Origin: Simmondsia chinensis | Taxonomy: Eukaryota > Streptophyta > Magnoliopsida > Caryophyllales > Simmondsiaceae | Assembly: GCA_018398585.1 (NCBI GenBank) | Contig: JAGTTD010000010.1 | Location: 26,638,638-26,702,637, forward strand | Direction of reading: 5' to 3' | Length of the DNA stretch: 64,000 nt | Shown here: positions 33,232-46,175 of the stretch, one piece after another | Position numbering within the stretch: the stretch's first letter is position 1 | Layout: each line of letters opens with the position of its first letter | Program-made: the position numbers and the translations under genes | Notes under the pieces: generated by a model | What the model was told of the DNA's origin: nothing | Seen by the model: only the letters and a program-made list of their open reading frames with translations | The model's database searches: none

Positions 33232-34662
33232 TGGAAAAACGTGTTTTTCTCGTACCCCAAATTCATATGGTATATATATATATATCAATATAAATACACG
33301 TACGAGTATATGAAAATCTGCAGCAAACTCAAGTTTTGTTTTGAAAAATAATAGATATCAGTTGACGTGACTTACCTTCTAAAATATGGCGCTAGGCATT
33401 TTTATGGTCGCTGCTTTCCTATATTTATTTATTTTTTAGTTGTTTTTTTTTTTTATAAAATCAAGTTTGAAGCATTTTTCCACATACAGAAATTCATCTC
33501 ATTAACTATATCTAGCTAAAATAAATTTATTCCTCTAATGAATAAATAATTCATCTTATAAATTTTATTTATCTCATGAATAAATAATTTATCTGATGAA
33601 TTCACTTTAAAATATTTTCAAATGAAGCTTAACTTGTGGCTTGTGAAGGGACCTCACGGACAACTTAATTCTAACTCTCAAAGGGTCAAATCTAATCATC
33701 AACTCTTGATAACGCTTATTACCATTCAACAACACTTAATTTTACCAAATAAATGTTGTTGCACTCTAGAATTAAATATATTCACTCAAGAATTCTCAAA
33801 GAACTTTTACTCTTACAATCATCCCATCTATTCGATATCCATGAACAAAAATAATTTTAACTACTATCGTCATTTTTCTCATATCTTTCACCGTTGTTCA
33901 CGACTTGTCGTTCTTAAACAATTCAATAATGCAGAAAATAATTTCTGTACTAATTTCAAATGTCAAGCATATAAAAGTCTTTGGCCAAAGATTCTTGAAT
34001 TTGTTAGTATGCTTGCGAATCAACTAAGGGGACATCTTTATCTGGTGAGAGACTATAGATTTGACGTAAGATACTTGTTCTCGCTACACTTCATGCTATT
34101 ACCAAACACAAGTAAGATTTAAGTCAACGCGATGCGACTAATCTTTTTAGCACATCCAAGCAACGAACAATCGACACACGAGCTTAGACTATTTTCTAGA
34201 TTTAAGGTTATCGCTTACATAATTAATTAATTATCTGCTTAGTATTCCAATCATATAGAAAACAATAATATAATACTTTTGGATCCCTATCCACATGATT
34301 ATGACAAGTCATTTAAGTGTGATATTATAGTCTTATTAGACAAGTTGTCCAAACTCATCATTGACTACAAACATATACTTTGACAGCATATCACTAATTT
34401 GACTTAAGTCTATTTAGGCTCAATCTCATTAACCGCTTAAACCAAACTTGACATGTCACCTTGGACTACGTCCATTTCATGGAACGTTTTAGAAAACAAT
34501 CACACGTACATTTAACTAGTAAAACATACTCGGAAAGTAAATAAATAAAATAATTCTATTTAATTGACATTTAAAAATTAACTAATTGGGCTTTTTAGGA
34601 CATTAATTCCAATAATCTCCCGCTTGTCCGAAACCTAGTTAGCCTTGCATTGCATAACTATT

Positions 34663-36055
34663 TGAAGGCCCAAAGAGCAACATAGGAGGGAGGGGGGGGA
34701 TTAGGTTCTTTCATGTTAAAATTAAAATTTAAACTTTAAGAAATAAAAAATAAAGAATGCAAAATATAAAATATAAAGGCAAGAATAAAAAGATGCACAA
34801 TAATTTTTATAGTAGTTCACTTATAAACTAGAAGCTAGTCCACTCCTCAAGCTTCATCACTTGAGTCTTTAGCTAAGCTTTGTGATGATTCTTTTTAAAA
34901 CTAGGCTCAAGGTCCGACCTTTACAGCCAATCTTTTTGTATGTAAGCTCAAGATTCAACCTTTACAACCGACCCTTTTGTAATGGTAGACTCATGATCCA
35001 ACTTTTATAATACATTAAAGAAATGAAATTCATCACTCTTTCTAGACTGAATTGACAATAAATCAAGCTTAGTCAAAGCTAAGGATATTACAGTCAAGCC
35101 TAATAATCAAAAAAAAAAGAAAACTTTAAAAGAAACTCGAATTAAGATTTTAAAGCACAGTAGAACAAGAGCTTTTTAATAAAAGAATACTTAGAGAGAA
35201 TTAGATGAATCAAGCCAAAGAATTCAAACCCTATTTATAAGCAAATGAGGGGCTAGGGGATGGTTGAAATGTTTGGAAAAAGATTAGGAAAGAAATCAAA
35301 TCAAAAGTAGCAGTTTGGAGCTTTTTCAGGGCTATGTGTCAACACACGAGGGTTATGAGTTGACACACAACAGCTTCATATGGCTATTGTATGTCTATGA
35401 GTCGACACATCCCTTCTGTGTGGACACTTAGCATGCCTTGGTAGATTTGAACAATTTTGACCATTTAGCTTAATTGATTGATTGACTGATTTACCATAGT
35501 TGCTTATTTTATTGAATTAACTTCTATGCTTGCCTAGTTCACTTGAATGATAGATTGATTTAATCAAGGTAAAATATCACTCTAATAAAATCTATATCTT
35601 GTTATTTTGGACATGTTTTCCCTAATGCAAATTTAAAATATCCTTACTGAAAACTTGATTGGCTTAAATTTGACTTGAGTATTTTTCAAAGAACATTTGG
35701 AAATCAAATTGCAAAGATATTTCAAAAACATTTCTATTAGAGAATCACATATAAATATTAAGATTTGACTCAATTGATATATCCCGACCCTAAGTTTTAA
35801 AAACCTTTAAAAAATTGCTTAAAATGCCTGGACTTGAATCTCGTTCTTTTGATTTAGGATCAACCTTCTCTTTAACTTGGATCGATTTCCTCTTGATCCA
35901 TCATCTTAGAAAGCTTGAATCAACATGATTAATCATGATCATTTCTAGCTTTTTTATGAATTAATTTCGAACAAGATTAGAGCAATTAAATATAATGACT
36001 CACTAAATAATTGTTACCATCAAAATTAAAATGTAAATGACCTTTATAGCCAACA
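34663..36055 (-). repeat. Sirevirus-like LTR 1
   Basis: Plus strand TGAAGGCCC...AGCCAACA, 1,393 bp. Degenerate copies of the GTCGACAC palindromes occur at 35333-35422, where most CpGs have become TpG/CpA. Confidence 0.85.
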
Positions 36056-39000
36056 ATCTCCCCTTTTTTATGATGGCAAACATTTGGTTTTTCTCTTAAA
36101 AAATGTGAAAGTTAAAGTATTGAATTCACCATATTAGTATTGACTAATCAAATCATGCAAATACTAGTTTTATATCAAGTCATGAAGCATTGTCTAGCAT
36201 GTTAAATATCAATCTCAATATTCTCCCCCGATGTTGATGCATTGTACGAAACAAACATTTAATAGTTCAATATGAACGTCAATTTTACCACAACTCAGTA
36301 TCAAGATCATTTTTACCACAACTCAGGCAAGCACAACCTTTATAACATGGTTGATGAATTTTAGAAGTTAAACATTCAAAAATCAAGCAAACACTAACTT
36401 CTCTCCTGCTTTGTCATTAATAAAAAAAGAGTAAATAAAATTGACACATTGTTTTTTATATTTTTGTACCCTTCGTGCAAGCATTAGTTTGCATGAATGT
36501 ATACAATAGCAATTCACAACAACGCTAATGTTCAAACTCAATGACCAATTATGAAACATTATCCCTCCCAATGCTTAAGACAAGTATCACAACATGTTTC
36601 ATATGTAAACAAACACCAACTTATCTCCCCTTTGTCATCAATAAAAAAGAATAAGTGAGGGAATTTATACATTAAAGGTAAAAATAGAAAAGTAGCATTT
36701 GCAAACATAGCTCGATATGTTAAATGATGGTTTCACCTCTTTTATCACTCATATTTTCATATCTCTTAATGAGGTGAGCAAGAAATTTTATTTTTAAAAA
36801 GCTAGATTTTTAAATTTGATCGAAGTTTTGCAATTCTCATAACACATTTACAACTTTGATCAAAATTATAAAAAAGGATGTGAGAGAATATTCAAGTTAA
36901 ACAATCATTAGAGAGATTTTATTCAAAATAGAGATCGAAGCTAACTCAAATTTAGTGTTTCCCTTAACAACATTTTCCAAGCACTAATATCAATTGGACT
37001 AGATAAGAATACTTGGACAAATGCGCGCCATCATGTTAAATCTTTGAGAGCCACTTTCAATGTAAACATGCATATGAAATTAATGCACACAAGTAATGGT
37101 ATTTTACCATGTCAATCTGTGTTTTAGTATCACCAAATAGTTCCACATAGAGGCCTAGTAAAAATGTCTAATTATTGATCAGGGCGACAAAGTTTAAATT
37201 GGCATCTTCTTTAAGCACATGATCACGAATAGCATGACGTCTAACTCTATATGATTAGTTCTAAAATATAGAGCTAGAGTTTTGGTTAAGCATATTGTAC
37301 TAGCATTATCACACATAATAGGAGCATGATCGATATGAATATCTTAATCATTAAATTCATGCATTAAACAAGATATTTGAGTACAATGACTTGCACATGC
37401 AATGTATTTGACCTCAACAGTGGATGAGGCAACGTTCCATTTTTTTGTTTTTTGTTTTTTGTTTTCTGTTTTTTTAAACCATGACATTATAGCATGACCA
37501 ATAAATAGACAAGTTCCACAATTCGATTTCTAGTGTACTTTGCAACAAGTAAAATCAACATGACTATATCGAACTAGATCTAGGAATTCACAGTTGGGAT
37601 AGAACAAGTCTAAGTACCAACTAGGCATTGAAAAAATTCTTTTCACGATACATAAATGAGATTCCTCAGGACATGATTGAAATCAAACCACATACACACA
37701 CATTAAGCAAGATATCGAGTATACTCACTGTAAGGTAAAGAAGGGATCCAATCATACATCTATATTGCTTTTGATCCACCTTTTTATGTTTTTTATCCAT
37801 GTCTAGCTTAAGTGTTGAGCTAACTGAGGTTGCAATTGCCTTGGATTTTTTCATGCCAAACTTCTTAAGTGTCTTCTTGATGTTGCTTGATTTATGAAAA
37901 TTCCTTCTTTGCTTTGTATTTGAAGTCTAAGGAGGTGGTTAATTTCTCCCATCATTCGCATTTTGAATTCCCTACTCATAAGGTTTTCAAATTCTTTACA
38001 AATAGATAGGTTAGTAGCACCAAACACTATATTAGCAATATCTATATTCGCACAATGAGATTATCATTTCTAGAGTTTTTGACTAAAAATGTGGTGTCAA
38101 CCTTCTCTTTTAAAAATCTGTTTTGCATTAAACATAAACTCAATCTTTCATACCAAGTTCTAGAAGCTTGTTTTGATCTACAAAGAGCCCTTTTGAGTTT
38201 ATAAACATGATTGGAAATTTTTTCATCCTCAAAACCGAGTGGTTGTTCAACATTAACCTTTTCTTTAATAAGACCATTTAGAAATGCACTTTTTACATCT
38301 ATTTGAAAAAGTTTAAATTTTTAAATGAAGCAAATCCATATAAGAGTTTAATAGCTTCTAATCTAGCAATGGGAGCAAATGTTTCATCGTAGTCTATACC
38401 TTTCTCTCGATTATAGCCTTTAGCTATTAACCTTTTGTTGTTTCTTATCACGTTGCCTTCCTCATCTTTCTTGTTGCAGTAGACCCACTTGCTATCGATG
38501 ACATGATGATCTTGAGGTCTATCCACAAGTTCCCACACACCATTTTCCTTGAATTGATTTAGCTCTTCCTCCATTACCATTCTCCAATTTGCATCATTAA
38601 AAGCTTCTTCTATGTTCTTGGGTTCTTTAAGAGAGATGAATGAGGCTAGATGACAATATTCGTTCAATGCATGCCTTGTTCTTACACCTTAAGAGGGATC
38701 ACCAATAATTTCACTTGTTGGGTGATCCTTCAAGAATTTTCAATCTAGTGGCAAGTCTTCCTCTTTGGATTCTACATTTCATCATTTCCTTTCGGTTCAT
38801 CCATAGGAGCTTTGAGTTTATAATTTTCTTGCTCCTTAGATGAGGGTATGACATTTATTGGTTTGATTACTATATCATCATCATCACAAGAAATTTTAGA
38901 GGACAAGACATTAGTTTCATAAAAAATCATACGTATAGACTCTTTTACAACCTTTGTCTTCTTATTATAGAATCTATATGCTTTGTTAGTTAACAATATC

Positions 39001-41348
39001 CATTAAAAATACCTTCATCCACTTGTGGATCAAATTTACCAAGGTTTGTTTTGCCATTGTTGTGAATTAAGCATTTGCACCAAAAAGGTTTGAAATATAC
39101 AATACTTAGTTTTCTACCTTTATAAAGTTTATAGGGTGTTTTCTTCAAAATAGGCCTTGTTAAAGCTCAATTTAAGATGTAGCAACCAGTGTTAACATCT
39201 TTGGCCCAAAAATATTTTCGTAAATTATTTTCACCATGGTTCTTGCCATCACTTCAAGAGTTCTATTTTTCCTTTCAAACGCTCCATTTTGTTGAGGATT
39301 TTTAGGTGTCGAAAAATCATGGTCAGTTCCAAAGTAATCACAATAATTCTAAAATTGTAATTTTCAAATTCCCTTCCATGATCACTTCTAGCCGAAAGGA
39401 TTTTCAAATGCTTCACTCTTTCGAGAAAAGAATAGAAACCAAGTAAAATGAGAGTAATCATCAACAACTACAAGTCCATATCGCTTTCCACCTAGGCTTA
39501 AATGACGATTAGAACCAAACAAATCTATATGTAAGTATTCAAGATGCCTTGAGATAGAAACTATATCCTTAAGTTTGAATGAAGATCTTGTTTGTTTCCT
39601 ATATTGAAATGCATCACCAATATCATCTTTTTCTTATCTGTATTTTTAAAAGATTAAGCTTTGGTAGTTGTCAAACAAGGTGAATTTTCGAAGGTTTTGA
39701 AATTAAGTCCATACTAGCATGCCTAATGCTTCTATGCCATATCTAAGAATCCTTTTCATTCAAGACACTTGAACATTTCACAAAGTTTACACATGCAAGA
39801 TAAATAATATAGATATTGTCACATCTTAATCGATCAAGTAATGCTTCATTCATATGAACATGAGCCACTATACATTTAGATGACTCAAGAATGCACATAA
39901 TAACCTTTATCATATAGTTGACTATATTTATAAGATTATGCATAAGATCATCAACAAATAGAGCATCATTTATGCAAGGAGAAGAATTAGAAACCACAAT
40001 ACTAATACAAAGATATTTTCATTTCTTCTAGTTGAAAACGAGATTTCCTATTTTTGGTTTAATAGAAGTGGACTTGGATTTATTTCCGGTTATATGATTT
40101 GTGAAACCACTATCCAAGCATCACTTTTGATATTTATTTTCAATCTTCAAGCATACCTACACAATTTAATGAACTTTTGGTACCCAACTTTTTTTGGGTC
40201 TTTCGTTGTTAGCCTTGATCTTTGGTAGTTGAGATCTCTTTGGAACCCAAACCATCTTTGTTTTCCCCAAATTCTTTTTTAATTTGACATTGATGCATAA
40301 TATGCCCTTGATAACCGCAATAATGACATCTTATAGAGTTCGTCAATGGTAAGGAGGAGGCTTTTACAGAAATTATATTCAATTTTTTATTTTGAACATT
40401 GCCATTATAATTAATTCCTTCTTTGTTGCAAATCAAATTTTGAGAGGAGAGTATTTTCTCAAGTGTTTCTTGCCCTTTGAAAAATTTGCTTGAGATTTTT
40501 GAAAGTTCTTACACCTTTTCTTTCAAAGACTCATTTTCTTTCAATAGTAATTCATCTTCCTTTGATTTTTCCTGTTCATTTTCATTGATTGAAGCTTTCC
40601 TTCTAAGTATTGTTTTTCATTAGTTAGTTTTATGAGTTGATCATTCAAAGACTCATTCTTTTTCTTTAAGGATTCATTTTCAAGTTCAAACGATAAATGT
40701 TGTTTTGACTCCTTTTTTAGACTCATTTTTTTCTAGGCCCTTTATGAAAGCACTGTGTCATTTTTTTTTTTTTTAATTTTTTATATTTTTCATGTAATTC
40801 ATGAAAGCCAATAACAAATTCATCATTGGATAAATCTATTGCCTCATCTTCTTTAATGCTCTCATCATCAATAGCCATGAGACATGAATTCACTCGCTCC
40901 TCTTCACTTGCATTAATGGATTCTTCATTCGGCTTTCTTTCAAAAGTGGCTTCAAGTTTGTCCCAAATCTCCTTTTTGGTCTTGCAACTTTTGACATGAA
41001 TAAACAAATCAGGAGTAATAGCAAATAGTAATTTGAATTAAGCTTTAGCATTCTTCTCAAGCTTTATCTTGTCATAATGGACGAGCTCATTTTCTGCTTT
41101 CTCAATAGTGTTCTCTCCTTCTTTTCTTGAAGGTACAATGTCACCATTTTTCATTATAAACCATAAATCAAAGTCAATGGAAATGATGTACAATCTCATT
41201 CTAAGTTTCCAATGTGAAAATTTTTCCCATCAAAAAGAGGAGATTTGTTGGTCAATTGAGCCTCGGCCAAGATAGAAGCGAATGTTGCCATTTAGATCAC
41301 TCTAAGGTTGTCAGACCAAAAATAAAGAGTACTAGATGAGATACCAAT
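36056..41348 (-). pseudogene. Degraded Sirevirus-like gag-pol
   Basis: From right to left: gag (40723-41007: VKSCKTKKEIWDKLEATFE), coiled-coil-like part (40541-40726), knuckle CHYCGYQGHIMHQC (40209-40436), protease DSGF-NHITGNKS (about 40064-40125), pre-integrase (39743-39997), integrase SDHGREFEN (39249-39467), integrase C-terminus (38772-38996), RT ([20 protein letters not shown] at 38299-38667; SLLYLTVSILDI at 37666-37854) and RNase H (near 37200-37430, CDNASTICLTK). Each domain is separated by stops or shifts. Repeated reverse-strand PPTs near 36056, 36221 and 36624 support the Sirevirus assignment. Confidence 0.85.
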
Positions 41349-42753
41349 TGAAGACCCAAAGAGTAACTTAATAGGGGGTGAATTAGGTTCTTTCATGATA
41401 AAATGAAAATTTAAACTTTAAAAAACACAAAATCAATGAATGCAAAATATAAAATGCAAAGGCAAGAATAAAATGATGCACAGTGATTTTTATAGTGGTT
41501 CACTTTCAAACCAGAAGCTAGTCTACTCCTTAAGTGACTACTCTTTGTCACTTGAGCATTTAACTAAGCTTGATGATCACTTTTAAAACCACGCTAAGGA
41601 TCCAACACTTACAGCCAGTCCTTTTATATGTAGGTTCAAGACCCAACCTTTACAACTAACCCTTTTGTAACAGTAATCTTAGAATCCGACCTTCAGAATT
41701 AACTAAAGCAATGAAAGAATGAAAATAATGAAATTCTTCACTCTTTCAAGACTGGATTGATAATAAATCAAGCTTTGCCAAATCTAAGGATATTCAAATT
41801 AAGCTCAATGATCAACAATAAAGAGAACTAGTAACACTCAAGAAAACTTTAAAAGAAACTCGAAATTAAAATGTTAAAGCGCAATAGAATAAGAGCTTTA
41901 AATTAAGGAATGCTTAGAGTAATTGGATAAACTAACCAAAGCATTCAAGCCCTATTTATAGCAAAATGAGGGGATAGGGGAGGGTTGAAATTTGGGAAAT
42001 GATTGGGAAAGAAATCAAATCAAAAGTAGCCGTTTGGAGCCTTTTGAGGACTGTGTGTCGACACACAGTGGCTTTAGATGGCCACTGCATGTCTATGTGT
42101 TGACACATCCCTTATGTGTGTCGACATTTAGCATGCCTGGGTGAATTTGAATAATTTTGACCATTTAGCTTGATTGATTGATTGATTTTTCATATTTTTT
42201 TTAAAAAATTTACTTATGTGCTTCCTAGTTCATTTGAATGAGTGATTGATTTAGTCAAGCTAAAATATCACTCTAATAAAATTTAGATCTTACTATTTTT
42301 TAGGCATCCTTTCCCTAAAACAAATTTAAAATATCCTTATAGAAAAACTTGATTGGCTTGAATTTGACTTGAGTATTTTTCAAATAACATTTGAAAATCA
42401 AATTTCAAAGATATTTCAAAAATATTTTTGTTGGAGTATCATATATAAATATTGAGATTTGACTCAATTGTTATATCCTAATCCTAAGCGCTAAAAAACT
42501 TAAAAAAAAATTGGCTTAAAGTGCCAGGACTTGGATCTCGTTCTTTTGATTTAGGATCAACCTTCTCTTTAACTTAGCTCGATTTTCTCTTGATCCATCA
42601 TCTTAGAAAGCTTCAATCAACTTGATTAATCTTGATTTTTTTTAAGCTTTTTTATGAATTATTTTCAAACAACACTAGAGCAATTAAATATAATGACTCA
42701 CTAAATGATTGTTATCATCAGCATCAAAATGTAAATAGCCTTTATGGCCAACA
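41349..42753 (-). repeat. Sirevirus-like LTR 2, flanked by PBS and PPT
   Basis: Plus strand TGAAGACCC...GGCCAACA, 1,405 bp. Left: ATTGGTATCTCATC (minus strand), a degenerate PBS. Right: AAAAGGGGTAGAT (minus strand), a PPT. Palindromes TGTGTCGACACACA at 42055-42070 and relatives to 42130. Confidence 0.85.
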
Positions 42754-42969
42754 ATCTACCCCTTTTAATGATGACAAACATTTGGTTTTTCTCTTTAAAA
42801 ATGTGAAAGTTGAAGTATTAAATTCACCAAAAAAGTATTGACTAATCAAATCATGCAATTACACATTTATATCAAGTCATGAAGCATTGTCTAACATGTT
42901 AAAGATCAATCTTAATATTCTTCCCCTATGTTGATGCGTTGTTGGAATCAAACATTTAATAGTTCAGTA

Positions 42970-43248
42970 CAACAACAACAACAACAATAACAATAACAGC
43001 ATCCCAGTGCCTCAAAGGGCTCCTACATCAGCAGGGCCGGGGGCCCGGGGGGGGGGGGGGGGGTGGAAGGGGAATAGATGTACGCAACATTCCCCCTTCC
43101 AGGCTGCCCTGAAGGGAGACTATTTCCGATGACCCCGAACCTAATATGCTTGTCGACATCAATGACGCTTTGCAGCCTGGTATCAAGAGACCAAATAAGC
43201 ATATAAGCAGGGCAAAGTTAGGCAAATAAAGGCAAAGAAATAGGCAGT
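42970..43248 (-). mobile_element. SINE with TTG-rich tail and 20-bp target duplication
   Basis: Flanked by AAACATTTAATAGTTCAGTA (42950-42969) and the same word with one change (43249-43268). Minus strand: 5' part with AGGTTCGGGGTC (box B-like), CGGAAATAGTCTCCC, GAATGTTGCGTACATC, GGCACTGGGATGC, then a (TTATTG)(TTG)n tail. A 17-bp G tract (43047-43063) interrupts the 3' module. Confidence 0.88.
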
Positions 43249-43380
43249 AAACATTTAATAGTTCAATATGAACATCAATTTTACTACAACTCAATATCAA
43301 GATCATTTTTACCACAACTCAAGCAAGCGCAACCTTCATCTCATGGTTGATGCATTTTAGGAGTTAAACATTTAATAGCT

Positions 43381-44820
43381 GCCGAGTGCTCGATTTCCAT
43401 AGTGAAGTAATCAATATAAGACTGCTTCACTCTTCACCATCTAATGACTCCTATTGCAAGGGTAAACATGGATTTTTGATGTCAAACAGGAGGCTAGGCG
43501 TCAACACTACTATCAGCGCTGCCTTGATTTGTCGGAGAGAGTGAAGAAAGTGCTAATCGTTCTCGCAAAAAAAGTGCGGTGGCGAAGAACTCGGCTGAGG
43601 GCCATTTTGTAGTGTTCGGAGAGGTGAAGGAGGGTTAGGTGTGGTACATTGTTGGGCTAGGATGAGTTCACATTCATCGCTTCTCCACCCCTACTTCTTT
43701 CCTCTTCTCTGATCTTAGAAGCATAGCGTTGTGGTGACAGTTGTGGTAGTGCCTCGCCTGCCTTTAATTTCCTCATCGTGACTGATGGGATAACCATGTT
43801 TGATTCCTTGGCTGTGGCCATTCTTTTTATCATGGTTGGTCCTGTCATCATAGCCAATTTCTTTGTCGTGGATGTTTTTCTCAGGTGGTATCCATGGCTT
43901 CATCACCTTGGCAGTGGACCAGTCATCATCCTTCACTTCTGATGTCATTTTCGGTTTCCTCCACACACTTGGAACGGAGCACTGGTGTCGAATATCAAGT
44001 ACCAGCGACATCTTGATCTTGGTTGGAGCTGGTGGCTTCGGTGTTGTTGCGACAATACTATACGTTCCAGCAAGCCTTTTCCGCAAACCACCACTACCCT
44101 TGATGTGGTAATCTGCACCAATTTATCATTATTTATATCCTTCTTGAATTTTATCCATCATTTGCAGTATTTCTACTATCGAGTTTTTAATTGTCACAAT
44201 TGTTAGCAGATTAGTTACCATGGTAATCAGAGGTCCAAGGATGGACTGGCTCAAATACAATTGATATAATCTAAAATGAAAATATACTGAAAGTAAAAAG
44301 ATACAAGATAAAAGATCAGGGATGATATTGGTTTTTATTGGATAATTTATAATACAGTTCATTACCACAATATATAGACTTTGCCACCTTTGTCGGGCGT
44401 GGCCCACTCTATGTTTTATTGGACCGCCTTTTCACTCGAGACCCATATATACCTTTTCTGGATAAGTATTAATAGGTGTCTTTGCCCTACACTTCTTTAG
44501 TAACAGAGTTACAATGCTGCATTTTTTGTGCAGAATGAGGGAATAGTGAGAGATGGTGGGTTCACTAATAAATAATGACAAATTTAACAACCTTTCATGC
44601 CGCTATTTGGAGTATTTTATTAAAGTAACGTAATTCTTGTAGTAAAAAATTATTTTACAAAATTTGTGAACTGAAAGAAATTAATGTGCCAAACTTTGGG
44701 GTACCAATAAGTAAATTACCCTAGTGTATATTATTATAGTAATTTAACATAATTTATTGATTTCAATTTTTTGATCATATTATATTTATTTTTAATTGGG
44801 ATTGAATGATCTTGTCTAAA
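43381..44820. other. Non-repeat-like DNA of unknown origin
   Basis: 43480-44110 has a more balanced base composition than the surroundings and overlapping ORFs on both strands (43715-44086 minus, 123 codons; 43863-44111 plus, 82 codons). None resembles a family I know. A decayed host gene or unrecognised transposon is possible. The rest is AT-rich. Confidence 0.35.
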
Positions 44821-44824
44821 AGTT

Positions 44825-45120
44825 AGACGTGGCAAAGATAACCCAACCCGTAAAATCGACCTGAAAAATCAATGACCCAACCTGATTTGACCCAAAGATC
44901 TGATGTAAATACCTTGACCTGAACTTATAATGACCCAACCTAAGATTCACCTAATCCAGTCTTAATCCAACCCGAAAAGGCCTGATATGAATATTGATCC
45001 AACTCGACCCACTAATGACCTGATGTAACCTGACCCAACATGACCCAAACCCAAGTAGACCCAAACCCATCTAAACCCAAGCACAAACCAACCCGACATG
45101 TAGCCTGAGTTAACCCTAAG
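44825..45120 (+). repeat. GACCCAACC-rich imperfect repeat, possibly hAT-derived
   Basis: Opens TTAGACGTGGCAAAG, resembling the TAGAGGTGGC terminus of the two hAT elements, followed by about a dozen variants of GACCCAACCTGA and ACCCAAACC. The opposite terminus was not found. Confidence 0.5.
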
Positions 45121-45199
45121 GCCTTTAAACAAGGAAATTATTTTTATTGCTATGGAGAATTAGAATTAAGGAGTTATTATTTTGACCTGAATTAACCAA

Positions 45200-46175
45200 A
45201 TTTATTATTTTAACACATCACACGAGTGATCGAGCGATGCGTTTTTGCTTGTTTGTGACTGTCTTGCAAATCAAACCTGATTTTAATTGACTACAAAGAA
45301 TTTCGCTAATGGTAAGTTTACAATCTCTAACCCTAATATTTGGATCCTTACAAAATTTCTACATAATCACCTTAAAACCTTACTAGGGGAAAAAAAAAAG
45401 GTTCTACCTTTATGCGTCTTACGCCTTGTTAAAAACCTTATTAACTGAACTGAAGGGGAAAAAAATTATTAAAAACAGTGTTTTACAAATCTATTAAGCA
45501 AAAATAGAATAAATTCAATCACAGCAAGAAAAAAGAAACAAGAAAATTCTTATATGAAAGGCAGGAGTTGAACATCGTGCCGTGGTCAAAAAACCCACTA
45601 TCGCAAAAGATGATTTCACCACTGCTTGGGTGCACACAGTATAAACACGATCCGACTTATAGTTGCCGGTAGGAGTGCTAAAAACTTTGCGCAAGTGAAG
45701 AAGAACTTAGAGAAGAATAGATTAGAAAGGGAGATAATAATTGAAAAGATTGGTGGTTCCAAAACTTAGATAAAATTGTGATTATAGAGTAGAGTATACA
45801 CGTCTTAGGAAGGGATGTATCATGCTTCCAAGAGTCACCATTTAGTGGTTCTAACAATTAACTAGTTTGGAGAGAAGATAATTTGGAAGAGGTGCCAATG
45901 ATTAATGTATTGTTTCACATAAGTAAGAGCATCATTATGGGGAGGGAGCAAAATTAAGACTTTGGCAAAACACTTTCCGAGAAGGGTAAAAAACACATGC
46001 TCAAATTGAACATCATCTCCCAAACTCTTATCCAAGTCAGACCCGACGCAACTGCTTGAGTTTTTTTTTCTCATTAACCTTATCTTTAATTTAATACAAG
46101 AGATAATTTAATACTACCATAATGAAGGTGAAAAATGAGGTTTCATACAACTTTAACTTGTGTCTTTTTCAAACA
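45200..46175 (-). repeat. Copia LTR 1 of the three-LTR chain
   Basis: Minus strand starts TGTTTGAAAAAGACAC at 46175 after PPT TTTGTGGGGGAT. 45996-46175 is homologous to the LTR pieces at 49160-49344 and 57410-57592. A promoter-like TATACTCTACTC (minus) lies near 45795. The left end is uncertain. Confidence 0.6.

Larger units (their letters stand above)
24328..34614 (-). repeat. Copia 3' LTR interrupted by gypsy element and SINE
   Basis: Pieces at 24328-24710, 32899-33011 and 33232-34614 join into one LTR of about 1.9 kb, homologous to the LTR at 2572-4644 (GAGCCTACACTCC-GGTGCA-GAGGTCA block, then AGGTATGTT and TTTGTTTATT, then the TATTAGAGTA region). It starts on the minus strand with TATTGGAATTAATGTCC right after PPT GGACAAGCGGGAGAT (34615-34629). 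Only about 48 bp of internal sequence remain before the Sirevirus-like LTR at 34663. Confidence 0.7.
34663..43380 (-). mobile_element. Sirevirus-like chain: LTR, internal, LTR, partial internal
   Basis: LTRs at 34663-36055 and 41349-42753 enclose a degraded gag-pol with the PBS side at 41348 and the PPT side at 36056. Right of the second LTR there is another PPT and about 350 bp of 3' internal sequence (42754-43380 minus the SINE), homologous to 36056-36390. The chain therefore includes at least part of a second unit. LTRs resemble those of the element at 7993-16508 but are more diverged. Confidence 0.8.

Noticed and set aside
33622..34122. 166-codon plus-strand ORF
   Set aside because: It lies antisense inside the copia LTR (24328-34614); composition is His/Asn/Leu-rich as expected of AT-rich LTR DNA and nothing is recognisable.
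34663..43380. A simple full-length Sirevirus insertion
   Set aside because: Flanks CTATT and the right side do not form a target duplication, and internal 3' sequence continues beyond the second LTR.
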